DNA of 10,530 nucleotides from Pseudodesulfovibrio sp. (GTDB taxonomy: Bacteria; Desulfobacterota; Desulfovibrionia; Desulfovibrionales; Desulfovibrionaceae): assembly GCA_022712815.1 (NCBI GenBank), contig JAFLJW010000319.1:1-10530 (forward strand), in the 5' to 3' direction. Made by a program: the position numbers and the translations under genes. Below are positions 1 through 7,330 of this stretch, piece by piece (position 1 is the first letter of the stretch; the number at the start of each line of letters is the position of its first letter). The notes beneath the pieces were generated by a model, which saw nothing but the letters and a program-made list of their open reading frames with translations, ran no database searches and had not been told where the DNA came from.

Positions 1-1724
1 GCAAGCTCATGTTCATTGATGATGTCACCAACGATACCATTACCATTTCCGGCAGTGTCGGATTCATCTGCTATCCGCAAGGACTCGAAGGCGCACAGTT
101 TCGCCGGACCCGCTCCGAGCAGGCGAGAATTCTCGTACGCAAAGCCCGCAAGGCCGTTGCCACTGCCAAGGATCAGGGCCGCAATCGCGTGTTCGGCTAT
201 GCCGACATCTTGTCCAAGGGCGGGCGTGTGCTTGAAAACTTGCCCATGAATCGGATGATCGTCAGTTTGGGTGAATCCTCCGGGGCCAAAGTGGGGCAGC
301 GTTTCCTGGTCCGCGCATCCAAATCGGGCCAGATCGCAACCGCCAGTTTGACCGAAGATGAACGCCTCTCTGGCCGCTATCCGGCCATGTACAAGGGCGA
401 AGTCGTGCTTGTCGAAGTTCAGGGCGACATGGCCTTTGCCGAAGTGCTGCATCTGAGCGATGCCGCCTGGAATGTGGAACCCGGCGACCGCCTCAAGCTC
501 GTCACCGGGGAAGACAGCCTGTTCACGCCCCATAAGGACAAGGGCGAAGCAAAGGACGATGCCATGCCGCGTAAGGATGCCACCACCAAGCTCTATCGGT
601 ACAGCGATTTCATTTCCTGGTTTGCGACTGCCCGCCTTGCACCGGAATCGTTCGGCCTGTCGCTCATCCGTATCCTCGACCAGCCAAATGATGCCGTCGA
701 TGGTTATCAGGAAGCCATGGACCAGATGGCCTCTGACATCGCCAATCTCGCGCACGGCGCATTCGGCGATAGCTCCACCGGTGGACGCTACGGCCTCAAC
801 GGCATGATCTTCTTTCAGGAAAATGTGGACCGGGAGACTCTTCATGACCGTTCCATGGAGATAGTGAGACTCGCTGCCGACAATCTCGGCATCAAGCTCT
901 CCATCGGTTCTTCCACCTTCCCGTTTCTCAATTTTGATCGGGTCGATATTCTTGATAATTGCCGCAAAGCTCTCGATCACGCTTTGCTTCTGCCCGACCC
1001 GCGCATCGCCGTGTTTGATTCAATCTCTCTTAATCTTTCCGCCGATCGCCGATTCATGGACGGAGACATCTACGGTTCCATCGAAGAATTCAAGCTCGCG
1101 CTCCTCGATGACGAAAACAACCTCCTCGCACGCAACTCGCTCGGTATCTGCTGCGCCCAGCTCGGACGGTTCGAGGAAGCTCGTCACGAATTCGACGAGG
1201 TCGTCAAGATAGACAAAAAAGATGTCCTCGCACTCTACAATCTCGGCTGGGCCAATCACCGGCTAGGCGACCTCAAAAATGCCGAACAAGCCTATCGCCA
1301 ATGCCTCAAGGCCGAACCCGGACACGTCTATTCGCTCATGCGCCTTGGTTCCATCGAGGAAAAAGCGAATCATCTCAAAAAAGCCGCCACTCTCTACAAG
1401 AAAGCCGCCGCTCAACCCGGCGGTGAGCGCATGGTGCTCCGCCCACTCGCCCGTCTCGCCTATAAAAAAGGTGACATCGAGGCCACCCGCGAATACCTGC
1501 ACCTCGCACTCAACGCCGATCACAACGATCATCAGGCCATGCACATGCTCGCCAAACTCTATCTCGACCAAGGCGAAGACCCCCAAATTGCCGAAGTGCT
1601 CGCCCGTCAAGCATCAGCTCTCTCGCCCGGTAACGATACCTACTGGGATACCCTGGTCGAGGCACTCGAAGCACAGGGCAAGGGAGAAGAAGCTGTGAAA
1701 GTGGCGGCAAGAGCGGCGGGGTAG
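1..1724 (+). CDS. GGDEF (partial) / degenerate GGDEF / TPR protein, 5' end outside window
   Basis: The reading frame is open to the left edge (first full codon at 3), so the true start lies upstream; residues here count from the ATG at 9. Residues about 10-67 look like the end of a GGDEF domain: an ITISGSVGF strand, then a helix ending in AKDQGRNRVFGYA, matching the usual A-x-x-A-K-x-x-GRNRV tail. Residues about 81-165 form a beta-rich linker with GAKVGQRFLV and PGDRLKLV. Residues about 195-345 resemble a second GGDEF fold, but the signature is GRYGLNGMIFF (259-269) instead of GGDEF, so this copy should not make c-di-GMP. From about 345 to the end there are roughly seven TPRs, such as NLGWANHRLGDLKNAEQAYR. 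No membrane segment is visible. The protein probably acts in cytosolic signalling by protein-protein contact. Whether the first GGDEF is catalytic cannot be judged because its active site is outside the window. A strong hairpin follows at 1829-1881. Confidence 0.85.
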   Translation, partial: KLMFIDDVTNDTITISGSVGFICYPQGLEGAQFRRTRSEQARILVRKARKAVATAKDQGRNRVFGYADILSKGGRVLENLPMNRMIVSLGESSGAKVGQRFLVRASKSGQIATASLTEDERLSGRYPAMYKGEVVLVEVQGDMAFAEVLHLSDAAWNVEPGDRLKLVTGEDSLFTPHKDKGEAKDDAMPRKDATTKLYRYSDFISWFATARLAPESFGLSLIRILDQPNDAVDGYQEAMDQMASDIANLAHGAFGDSSTGGRYGLNGMIFFQENVDRETLHDRSMEIVRLAADNLGIKLSIGSSTFPFLNFDRVDILDNCRKALDHALLLPDPRIAVFDSISLNLSADRRFMDGDIYGSIEEFKLALLDDENNLLARNSLGICCAQLGRFEEARHEFDEVVKIDKKDVLALYNLGWANHRLGDLKNAEQAYRQCLKAEPGHVYSLMRLGSIEEKANHLKKAATLYKKAAAQPGGERMVLRPLARLAYKKGDIEATREYLHLALNADHNDHQAMHMLAKLYLDQGEDPQIAEVLARQASALSPGNDTYWDTLVEALEAQGKGEEAVKVAARAAG

Positions 1725-1739
1725 TGTGGCGCGAATGGG

Positions 1740-1823
1740 TGGGGATGGAATGCCTCCGGCGGCCCCTTCGGGGAGACCAGGACGCTGTCCTGGACCTGCA
1801 AGGGGCTGAAACCCCTTGACCCC
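1740..1823 (+). repeat. REP-like intergenic element with three small hairpins
   Basis: The element begins GGGGATGGAATGCCTCCGGC and contains three successive inverted repeats: CCCC-TTC-GGGG (1763-1773), CCAGGAC-GCT-GTCCTGG (1777-1793) and AAGGGG-CTGAAA-CCCCTT (1800-1817). The TGCCTCCGG core recurs, in the opposite orientation, near 1951-1961 and 9567-9575 in this window, and GGGGATGGA recurs at 9492-9500. I recall similar GCCTCCGGC-led hairpin elements after genes in Desulfovibrio-type genomes, so this is probably a dispersed REP element. Family membership is inferred and was not searched. Confidence 0.55.
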
Positions 1824-1828
1824 AATCT

Positions 1829-1881
1829 GCTTCGCTAAAACGAAAAACCGGCTTATTGCCGGTTTTTCGTTTTAGCGAAGC
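1829..1881. terminator. Perfect 24-bp hairpin, probable bidirectional terminator
   Basis: The arms at 1829-1852 and 1858-1881 are perfectly complementary (24 bp) around a TTATT loop. The core AAAAACCGGC-TTATT-GCCGGTTTTT gives a GC stem flanked by an A run and a T run, so it can terminate transcription from either strand. It lies between the convergent GGDEF-TPR gene (105 bases after its stop) and pgm (138 bases after its stop). The outer arms, GCTTCGCTAAAACG and its complement, are far longer than termination requires. Confidence 0.8.
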
Positions 1882-1930
1882 GGTAGGCTGTAGGCTGGGG
1901 AAGTCAGAAGAATTTAATATCTCAGGGATG

Positions 1931-1961
1931 CAAGGGACATGTCCCTTGCCTGCCGGAGGCC
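1931..1961 (-). repeat. REP-like element, inverted relative to the one at 1740
   Basis: An 18-base perfect palindrome, CAAGGGACATGTCCCTTG (1931-1948), is followed by CCTGCCGGAGGCC. On the minus strand this reads GGCCTCCGGCAGG, the same core as the element at 1751 but facing it. Together the two elements bracket the terminator hairpin in the convergent gap, like a paired REP (BIME-type) arrangement. Confidence 0.45.
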
Positions 1962-2018
1962 ACTCATAATGATACCAATCAAGCTCGCGCATTGTTTCTT
2001 ACGAAGCCTGCAAAATAA

Positions 2019-3671
2019 CTACCGGCCATTTTTTTTGAATAAAGACTCGATAATTGCCTGTGCCTCTTCCTGAATCTGTTTCAGGTGGTCAGCCCCTTTG
2101 AAAGATTCCCCGTAAATTTTGTAGATGGCCTCGGTCCCGGACGGTCTTGCCGCGAACCAGCCATTTTCGGCGGTTACTTTCAGGCCGCCGATGGGTGCGT
2201 TGTTACCGGGTGCGCGGGTCAGCTTGGCAGTGATCGGCTCTCCGGCGAGGGTGTCTGTCGTGACCATGTCCGGTGTCAGTGATTTGAACGCCGCTTTTTG
2301 CTCATTGGTGGCCGGGGCGTCCATGCGTTCATAGACGGGTGAGCCATGTTTTTTTTCCAATTTCCTGTATAGTTCACCGGGATCGTGTTCGGTTTTGGCC
2401 GTGATTTCCGCGGCCAGCAGGTTCATGATGATGCCGTCCTTGTCCGTGGTCCAGACCGTCCCGTCATGGCGTACGAAACTCGCTCCCGCGGATTCCTCTC
2501 CGCCAAAGCCGCAGGAGCCATCGCCCAGACCGTCCACGAACCATTTGAAACCGACCGGAACCTCGTGCAATCGGCGGTTCAGTCCGGCGGCAACACGGTC
2601 TGTCATGGAGCTTGAAACAAGTGTTTTGCCGATGGCCGCATCGGCTCGCCAGCCCGGGCGGTTGCGGAACAGGTAGTCCACTGCCACGGCCAGATAGTGA
2701 TTGGGGTTGAGCAGGCCGGAGCTTTTGGTGACGATGCCGTGGCGGTCGTAATCCGGGTCGTTGCCAAAGGCGATATCGTATTTGTCCTTGTGTGCGATCA
2801 ATGAAGCCATGGCCGATGGCGAGGAGCAATCCATACGGATTTTGCCATCCTTGTCCACGGTCATGAAGGAAAAAGTGGGGTCCACCATTTTGTTGGTGAT
2901 AGTCATGTTCAGGCCGTATGTCTCGGCTATCGGCTCCCAGAACGCGATGCCGGAACCGCCCATGGGGTCCACGCCGATGGTGAGATTTGCCGATTTGATG
3001 GCATCCATGTCAACCACGTTTTTCAGGTCGTCCACATAGGGCCGGACGTAATCGTAATGCTCGACGCAAGCCGCTTTCAGGGCGCGTGCAAAGGGGATGC
3101 GTTTGATGTCTTTCAGGCCGTCCTTGAGGATCTCGTTGGCGCGGTTCTGGATGGTCTCGGTGGTCTCGGTATCTGCCGGACCACCCTCCGGGGGATTGTA
3201 TTTGTAGCCGCCATCGCGGGGCGGGTTGTGTGAGGGCGTAATGACCACCCCGTCGGCCAGTCCGGTGGTGCGCCCTTTGTTCCATGACAGGATGGCGTGG
3301 GAAATGACCGGGGTAGGGGTGTAGCCCAGCCCGGATTGGATGCGGACGGTCACCGCGTTGGCGGCAAATACTTCAAGGGCTGTGGACAGCGCGGGTTCGG
3401 AAAGGGCGTGGGTATCCATACCGAGATGGAGCGGGCCGTCGATTCCCCTGGCGGTCCGGTACTCGCAAATGGCCTGGGACACGGCCAGAATGTGATCTTC
3501 GTTGAAGCTGGCATCGAATGAGGAACCCCGGTGGCCGGACGTGCCGAATGAAATTAGGCAGGCCGGGTCGGTCGGGTCCGGTTTGGTCAGGAAATAGGCG
3601 GAAACCAGTCGGGGGATGTTTGTAAGTATTTCCAGTGGTGCGGGTTTTCCGGCCAGTTCATGCAGAGCCAT
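2019..3671 (-). CDS. pgm: Phosphoglucomutase (alpha-D-glucose-1,6-bisphosphate-dependent)
   Basis: This enzyme interconverts glucose 1-phosphate and glucose 6-phosphate, linking glycolysis to glycogen, nucleotide-sugar and polysaccharide synthesis; it acts in the cytosol. The 550 residues match the usual length of the bacterial Pgm family (about 546 in E. coli). All four alpha-phosphohexomutase signatures are visible: the catalytic phosphoserine loop TPSHNPP (145-151, Ser147), the metal-binding loop GNDPDYDRHG (303-312), the sugar-binding loop GEESAGAS (391-398) and the C-terminal phosphate-binding RPSGTEA (509-515). The N-terminal FGTSGHRGS (42-50) is also typical. The start is supported by GGAGAG four bases before the ATG. 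It is the last gene of a same-strand block, 142 bases after the cyclic-nucleotide-binding gene, a gap wide enough for its own promoter. Nothing looks degraded. Confidence 0.96.
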   Translation of the reverse strand: MALHELAGKPAPLEILTNIPRLVSAYFLTKPDPTDPACLISFGTSGHRGSSFDASFNEDHILAVSQAICEYRTARGIDGPLHLGMDTHALSEPALSTALEVFAANAVTVRIQSGLGYTPTPVISHAILSWNKGRTTGLADGVVITPSHNPPRDGGYKYNPPEGGPADTETTETIQNRANEILKDGLKDIKRIPFARALKAACVEHYDYVRPYVDDLKNVVDMDAIKSANLTIGVDPMGGSGIAFWEPIAETYGLNMTITNKMVDPTFSFMTVDKDGKIRMDCSSPSAMASLIAHKDKYDIAFGNDPDYDRHGIVTKSSGLLNPNHYLAVAVDYLFRNRPGWRADAAIGKTLVSSSMTDRVAAGLNRRLHEVPVGFKWFVDGLGDGSCGFGGEESAGASFVRHDGTVWTTDKDGIIMNLLAAEITAKTEHDPGELYRKLEKKHGSPVYERMDAPATNEQKAAFKSLTPDMVTTDTLAGEPITAKLTRAPGNNAPIGGLKVTAENGWFAARPSGTEAIYKIYGESFKGADHLKQIQEEAQAIIESLFKKNGR

Positions 3672-3813
3672 AGTTCTCTCCGGTTATTTCTATGTTCATG
3701 TTTTTCAGCAGAATCGTTTGCATACCCGATCGTCAGGTGCTTGAAAAAAAGATGGTTTGCAGTGTCAGTTGCGTGTCGGATGGCAGGAGTTGAGTGTGGT
3801 TCAGGCGGCTGCC

Positions 3814-4305
3814 TTACCCCTGAAGTGTTTCAATCCTTTTTTGCAAGTCTGTGATTTTTTGGTTGGCATCACGAAGACGCATCGCCATGACCTCTGCAAA
3901 AATCCGGTACATGACAGCCTGAGTAAATGTCTTGCTGGTATCGTTGAGGGTGCCGATTGCCGTGTCGTCCAGGGCAACGCACAGGGATGTTTTTTCTGCC
4001 ACAATACTGGCGGAGCGAGGGCTGCCGTCGATGACGCCCATTTCTCCGAAAACATCACCGAGTCTTTTGAGGTTGCCAACTTCGGTTCCGTGAACCAGAA
4101 CTTTCAGGTGTCCGAAAATAAGGAAAAATACCTGATTGTCGAATTCCCCTTCGGTGATGACCGTTTCACCCGCATCATAGCGGCGGATGGATGCGGCACA
4201 CATGGCTTTCTTGATATGATTCTCAGGCAGACTGTCGAACGCCGGGATGTTTTTCAGTCGGTCCATTATATCATCGTTTGCCGGATCAAAAGGAACTTCT
4301 TTCAT
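3814..4305 (-). CDS. Stand-alone cyclic-nucleotide-binding domain protein
   Basis: This 163-residue protein is almost entirely one cNMP-binding (CRP/PKA-type) beta-barrel. After an N-terminal helix (IMDRLKNIPAFDSLP), the barrel includes DAGETVITEGEFDNQVFFLIFGHLKV in two pieces, and the phosphate-binding cassette FGEMGVIDG...SPRSAS (about 86-100) keeps the Gly-Glu and Arg-Ser-Ala residues that contact cyclic nucleotide in CRP-type domains. After the barrel come a C-helix and a short coiled-coil-like tail (RDANQKITDLQKRIETLQ). No DNA-binding HTH follows, so it is not a classical Crp/Fnr transcription factor; it may sense cNMP and act on a partner protein. The frame stays open to a GTG at 4317, but the ATG at 4305 is preferred because GGGAG lies five bases before it. 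It sits 86 bases after the M48 protease gene and before pgm, all on one strand. The ligand and partner are unknown. Confidence 0.85.
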   Translation of the reverse strand: MKEVPFDPANDDIMDRLKNIPAFDSLPENHIKKAMCAASIRRYDAGETVITEGEFDNQVFFLIFGHLKVLVHGTEVGNLKRLGDVFGEMGVIDGSPRSASIVAEKTSLCVALDDTAIGTLNDTSKTFTQAVMYRIFAEVMAMRLRDANQKITDLQKRIETLQG

Positions 4306-4391
4306 GGCTTCTCCCACACTAAATACTTTTTCCCATAAGATTTCGTTTAATGTATTTAAGTATTGTCACAAGAACCATAGAAAATCGATTA

Positions 4392-5630
4392 TTATTTCGG
4401 CGAAGTGGAGAGTGCTCTAATTCGTTCCAGCACAGGTGGATGACCATATTTGAGCCAGACGGTAAGTGGATGCGGAGTCAGGTTCGAAAGGTTGCTGGCC
4501 GAGAGTTTCTTTAGGGCCGAGATCATGGCTTCTGGCTTGCCGGTGGTTTTTGATGCGAACCGGTCGGCTTCGAATTCGTGCTTGCGGGACACCCGGTTGG
4601 AGAGAACAGACAGGACCAGAGACATTGGGGTATAGAGCAGGGCAAAGAAAATCAGCCCGGCGTAGATGCTCATCCGTTCCATTCCAAATGCTGCAAACAG
4701 CTCGGGAGAACTCATGAAAATGGACATGAGATAAAAGATCACGCCGGTTTTGATGATGCCCACGGCCAGTCTTTTCTTGATATGGCCGCGCTTGCAGTGA
4801 CCTATCTCATGAGCCATGACCGCTACGATTTCCTCAGTGGTTTGCTCGCTGATGAGCGTGTCAAACAGGGCGATGCGCTTGTGTTTGCCGAACCCGGTAA
4901 AAAAGGCGTTGCCCTTAGTGGACCGTTTGGAGCCATCCATGACGAAAATCCCGGAAAGTTTGAACCCGGCATTATTGGCACAGGCCTCCAGAGCTTGACG
5001 CAATTCACCGTCCTCAAGGGGCGTGAACTTGTTGAACAGCGGCAGTATCCAGGTTGGCGCAACATAGGTCAGTCCCAGGGAGAAAGTCACGGCGAATCCC
5101 CAACACAGGAGCCATGCGTAAGGGCCGGACAGCTGGAAGAAAGCCAGTACCCCGGCGATCAGTACGCCACCTATGATCACTGACAGGATGAAGCTCTTGA
5201 TATGGTCGCTGATGAACGTGCCGACGGTCATGGTGTTGAAGCCGAATCGGTTTTCCAGCACAAAGGCGTGGTAGATTTCAAAGGGTAATCCGATTATTGC
5301 GCTGATCAGGCCGAGGGAGCCGATGTAGGTCAGCCCGGTCAGAATCGGGTTGAGTTCAAGGGAGCGGACCAGAATATCGAGCCAGTTGAATCCGCCTGCC
5401 AGTATGATAATAATGGTCAGCAAGGTGTTGAATGTATCGGTCACTGTGGAAAAACGCATGGAAGCGCGGGTATATTCCTGGGACTTGGCAAAGGTTTCGG
5501 GGTCGAAATGGTCGGCGAATTCTATGGGAGGCTGCGGCGCCAACGCCTTGGCACTCAGGCGATTGGAGAGTGTTCCAAGCAGCCATGAGCCGATGAGCGA
5601 GGCGATGATGACAGTGAGGTAGACGTTCAA
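4392..5630 (-). CDS. M48 family (Ste24 / CAAX prenyl protease 1-like) membrane metalloprotease
   Basis: This is a 412-residue integral membrane zinc protease of peptidase family M48A. The zinc site is HEIGH (274-278), with the third ligand in HEFEAD (351-356, probably Glu352). The Ste24 hallmark SKRSTKGNAFFTGFGKHKRI (234-253) precedes it, and HPPVLERI lies near the C-terminus. Hydrophobic segments occur at about 4-20, 63-80, 96-118, 144-166, 171-195, 288-306 and 321-342, which fits the multi-helix Ste24 chamber. Bacteria lack classical CAAX-prenyl proteins, so its role is probably membrane-protein quality control; this is inference from the family. The start codon is TTG at 5630, supported by AGGAG seven bases upstream, and an in-frame TGA lies a few codons further upstream with no ATG between. 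A possible promoter is at 5670-5698. It is divergent from the TPR gene at 5855 and leads the block with the cNMP-binding gene and pgm. Confidence 0.93.
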   Translation of the reverse strand: MNVYLTVIIASLIGSWLLGTLSNRLSAKALAPQPPIEFADHFDPETFAKSQEYTRASMRFSTVTDTFNTLLTIIIILAGGFNWLDILVRSLELNPILTGLTYIGSLGLISAIIGLPFEIYHAFVLENRFGFNTMTVGTFISDHIKSFILSVIIGGVLIAGVLAFFQLSGPYAWLLCWGFAVTFSLGLTYVAPTWILPLFNKFTPLEDGELRQALEACANNAGFKLSGIFVMDGSKRSTKGNAFFTGFGKHKRIALFDTLISEQTTEEIVAVMAHEIGHCKRGHIKKRLAVGIIKTGVIFYLMSIFMSSPELFAAFGMERMSIYAGLIFFALLYTPMSLVLSVLSNRVSRKHEFEADRFASKTTGKPEAMISALKKLSASNLSNLTPHPLTVWLKYGHPPVLERIRALSTSPK

Positions 5631-5669
5631 ATGAAGGCTCCTGAAGAGGGTGAATCAATGATCGCGAAT

Positions 5670-5698
5670 ACGCTATCCGGTGGGTCGCTGTGCGTCAA
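5670..5698 (-). promoter_or_regulatory. Candidate sigma-70 promoter for the M48 protease gene
   Basis: On the minus strand TTGACG (5693-5698) is separated by 17 bases from TAGCGT (5670-5675), which keeps the most conserved -10 positions (TA...T). It lies 40 bases before the TTG start. The -10 box is poor overall, so this is a suggestion only. Confidence 0.35.
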
Positions 5699-5854
5699 TA
5701 AGGTATATTGCCGGTGAATTCTTCATTCTACTGGATTCAGGATTGCAGGTTTTACTGTAAAAGAGCCATATTCTTCGGCACTTGCTAAAATAAAATGGCT
5801 GTATTAGTTTATAGATTGTTTTGAATAATACAGAGACTTGGAATTCGAGAACTT

Positions 5855-6730
5855 ATGGCAGCCAAAAAAGCGACAGCAAAAGAAATCCGCGAAGATATCG
5901 CACGAGCACGTTCCCATGCCAACAAGGGCGACTACCTGAGAACGCTCAGTTGTCTGGCGAATGCGGTCAAGGGATTGGTCGTCAGTCAGGTCTATGGCCC
6001 GGAGAAGTTTGAAATCAACGCCCATCTTACGGAAGCAGTCCGCGATTTAAATAAGATGAAGATGATCAGCAAGCTTTTTCCCGCAGGATTGAAGTACGAG
6101 AAAGGCAAGGAAAAAGCCTTTTACCAGACCCTGATGCGGCTCCATAAAAAACTCGGCGAGGCCATGGAAAAGGCCCGTGTCACCAAGCTTCGCAAGCGAC
6201 TGATCGTGCTCGATGACAACATGATCAAGGCCGCCAATCTGGTCAAGGCGAACAATCAGCTCGAAGCCCGCAAGCTCTACCGCAAGATAGTGGAGTATTT
6301 TCAGGATATCGAAGGAATTGACTCGGATATCGGCAACCGGCTGACCATGTTCGGCATGTTTCCGGAGGCCTTGGAATACCTGACAAAGGCCCTTGCCACT
6401 TCAGCCAATGATGTCCGGGCGCATAATGCTGTCATCCTTTGTTATGAGGGCATGAACGAGACAGAAAAAGCCATGGAGGCGATCAGGGAAGCCATGCGTC
6501 GACTGGGTTCCAGCGAAGGGCTATACCTGCGGCTGGCCAAGCTCCATTTCAAGAAACGCGAATGGGGCGAGGTCTTTAACAATGCCCAGGCCGCATTGGA
6601 CAAAAATCCTCTCAATGCCGAAGCCGCCAAGCTCGTCAAGCTGGCTGAACCAAAGGTATTCACCACGACCAAGGCCGCCGAAAAAGCCAAAGGTGCTGCC
6701 CCCGGTAAGTCCCACGACCTCAGTTTTTAG
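5855..6730 (+). CDS. TPR-repeat protein, cytosolic, function unknown
   Basis: This 291-residue, lysine-rich, helical protein has no signal peptide or membrane segment. Residues about 1-115 form a charged helical region containing a TPR-like start (ARARSHANKGDYLRTLSCLA). Residues about 118-255 contain four TPR-like helical hairpins, for example IGNRLTMFGMFPEALEYLTK and GLYLRLAKLHFKKREWGEVF followed by NNAQAALDKNPLNAEAA. The tail (about 265-291) is Ala/Lys-rich and probably disordered. The ribosome-binding site is weak (GAGAAC just before the ATG). TPRs bind partner proteins, so a scaffold or adaptor role is likely, but no partner is evident. It is divergent from the M48 protease gene and ends 45 bases from the stop of the convergent NHL-repeat gene. 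I do not recognise a named family. Confidence 0.85.
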   Translation: MAAKKATAKEIREDIARARSHANKGDYLRTLSCLANAVKGLVVSQVYGPEKFEINAHLTEAVRDLNKMKMISKLFPAGLKYEKGKEKAFYQTLMRLHKKLGEAMEKARVTKLRKRLIVLDDNMIKAANLVKANNQLEARKLYRKIVEYFQDIEGIDSDIGNRLTMFGMFPEALEYLTKALATSANDVRAHNAVILCYEGMNETEKAMEAIREAMRRLGSSEGLYLRLAKLHFKKREWGEVFNNAQAALDKNPLNAEAAKLVKLAEPKVFTTTKAAEKAKGAAPGKSHDLSF

Positions 6731-6750
6731 TCCCGCCACCATTGACTTTT

Positions 6751-6777
6751 AAACGCCGGATTTTTCTGGTGTTTTTT
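6751..6777 (+). terminator. Candidate intrinsic terminator of the TPR gene
   Basis: The arms AAACGCCGGA (6751-6760) and TCTGGTGTTT (6765-6774) pair over ten positions, two of them G-U, around a TTTT loop, with a continuing T run. It begins 20 bases after the TPR stop codon and overlaps the end of the opposing NHL-repeat gene. On the minus strand there is no convincing T run, so it probably serves only the plus strand. Confidence 0.5.
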
Positions 6778-7249
6778 ATTGCGCTCCCAAAAAGTCCTTC
6801 CGCTTCACCTTGATGATTTTGCCATCCCTGGTGGCTATGAACAACCCTCCGTCTCGGTCGATTTCCAACCCCATAGGCCTTTCGCCACAGCGATATGCCT
6901 CGGCAACTGTCCCATCCTGCGAGATGAGGAAGACAGACCCTCCCTCGGTGCCGATGAACACATTGCACAGTCTGTCCACGGCTATACTCGTCGGGGTTCC
7001 TGGTACTTTGGCAAGCAGTATCGGCTCGGATAGCGGCGGAATGCAGAAGACATATCCGGTGTGACGGGACGCCGTGTACAGATTGCACCGGTTGTCCACG
7101 GCAAGGCCGACCATGGCAGGTATTCTTAGAACTATGGCATGTTCATTTTTCCCCTGCGCCTGCGCTGTCGCGGTCATCATGGCCGTGACCATGACCAATG
7201 CGGTAATGATGCCTGCAATAGCCAGTCGAGATACATTGGTCCTTACCAT
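6776..7249 (-). CDS. Small secreted NHL-repeat (beta-propeller-like) protein
   Basis: This 157-residue protein has a clear Sec signal peptide: MVRTNVSR, a hydrophobic core (about 9-27) and a likely signal peptidase I site after AQA (29-31). Three NHL/SMP-30-like repeats follow, each with a G-L/I-x-[IV]-D...-[LV]-[YF]-[IT]-A/G pattern: MVGLAVDNRCNLYTA (46-60), PTSIAVDRLCNVFIG (86-100) and PMGLEIDRDGGLFIAT (125-140). Three blades are too few for a usual six-bladed propeller, so it may oligomerise or be a reduced member. The mature part has four cysteines (55, 69, 95, 121); Cys55 and Cys95 occupy the same place in repeats 1 and 2. The ATG at 7249 was chosen because AAGGAG lies seven bases before it and a signal peptide begins there; the frame continues further upstream only as antisense of the LysR gene. 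It is divergent from lysR-1, whose product may control it. The function is unknown, probably extracytoplasmic binding. Confidence 0.82.
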   Translation of the reverse strand: MVRTNVSRLAIAGIITALVMVTAMMTATAQAQGKNEHAIVLRIPAMVGLAVDNRCNLYTASRHTGYVFCIPPLSEPILLAKVPGTPTSIAVDRLCNVFIGTEGGSVFLISQDGTVAEAYRCGERPMGLEIDRDGGLFIATRDGKIIKVKRKDFLGAQ

Positions 7250-7291
7250 TTCCCATCTCCTTGTTTTTGATGCCCCAAAGCTATGACCTGT

Positions 7292-7310
7292 GTATTGATA
7301 TGTCCAATAC
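7292..7310. promoter_or_regulatory. Candidate LysR-type operator (GTATTG-N7-CAATAC)
   Basis: This is a perfect six-base inverted repeat with a seven-base spacer, containing TTG-N7-CAA, an instance of the T-N11-A LysR box. It lies in the 81-base gap between the divergent NHL-repeat gene and lysR-1, where LysR-type regulators normally bind to control themselves and the divergent target. Assignment to this regulator is inferred from position and shape. Confidence 0.55.
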
Positions 7311-7330
7311 CTATTTACAGGATGATTGAT

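Noticed and set aside
1510..1992. Minus-strand 160-residue ORF over the end of the TPR gene and the repeat region
   Set aside because: It passes through the terminator hairpin and REP elements, is arginine- and proline-rich, and has no family resemblance; it is an antisense shadow.
3757..4338. Plus-strand 193-residue ORF opposite the cNMP-binding gene
   Set aside because: The minus frame has a complete cNMP-binding domain and ribosome-binding site; this frame has neither.
4306..4391. Possible promoter for the cNMP-binding gene (TTGTGACAATACTTAAATACATT on the minus strand, AT-rich)
   Set aside because: No pair of -35 and -10 boxes with acceptable spacing could be fixed, so no site was called.
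4578..5183. Plus-strand 201-residue ORF opposite the M48 protease
   Set aside because: It is antisense to the HEIGH-containing protease and has no domain of its own.
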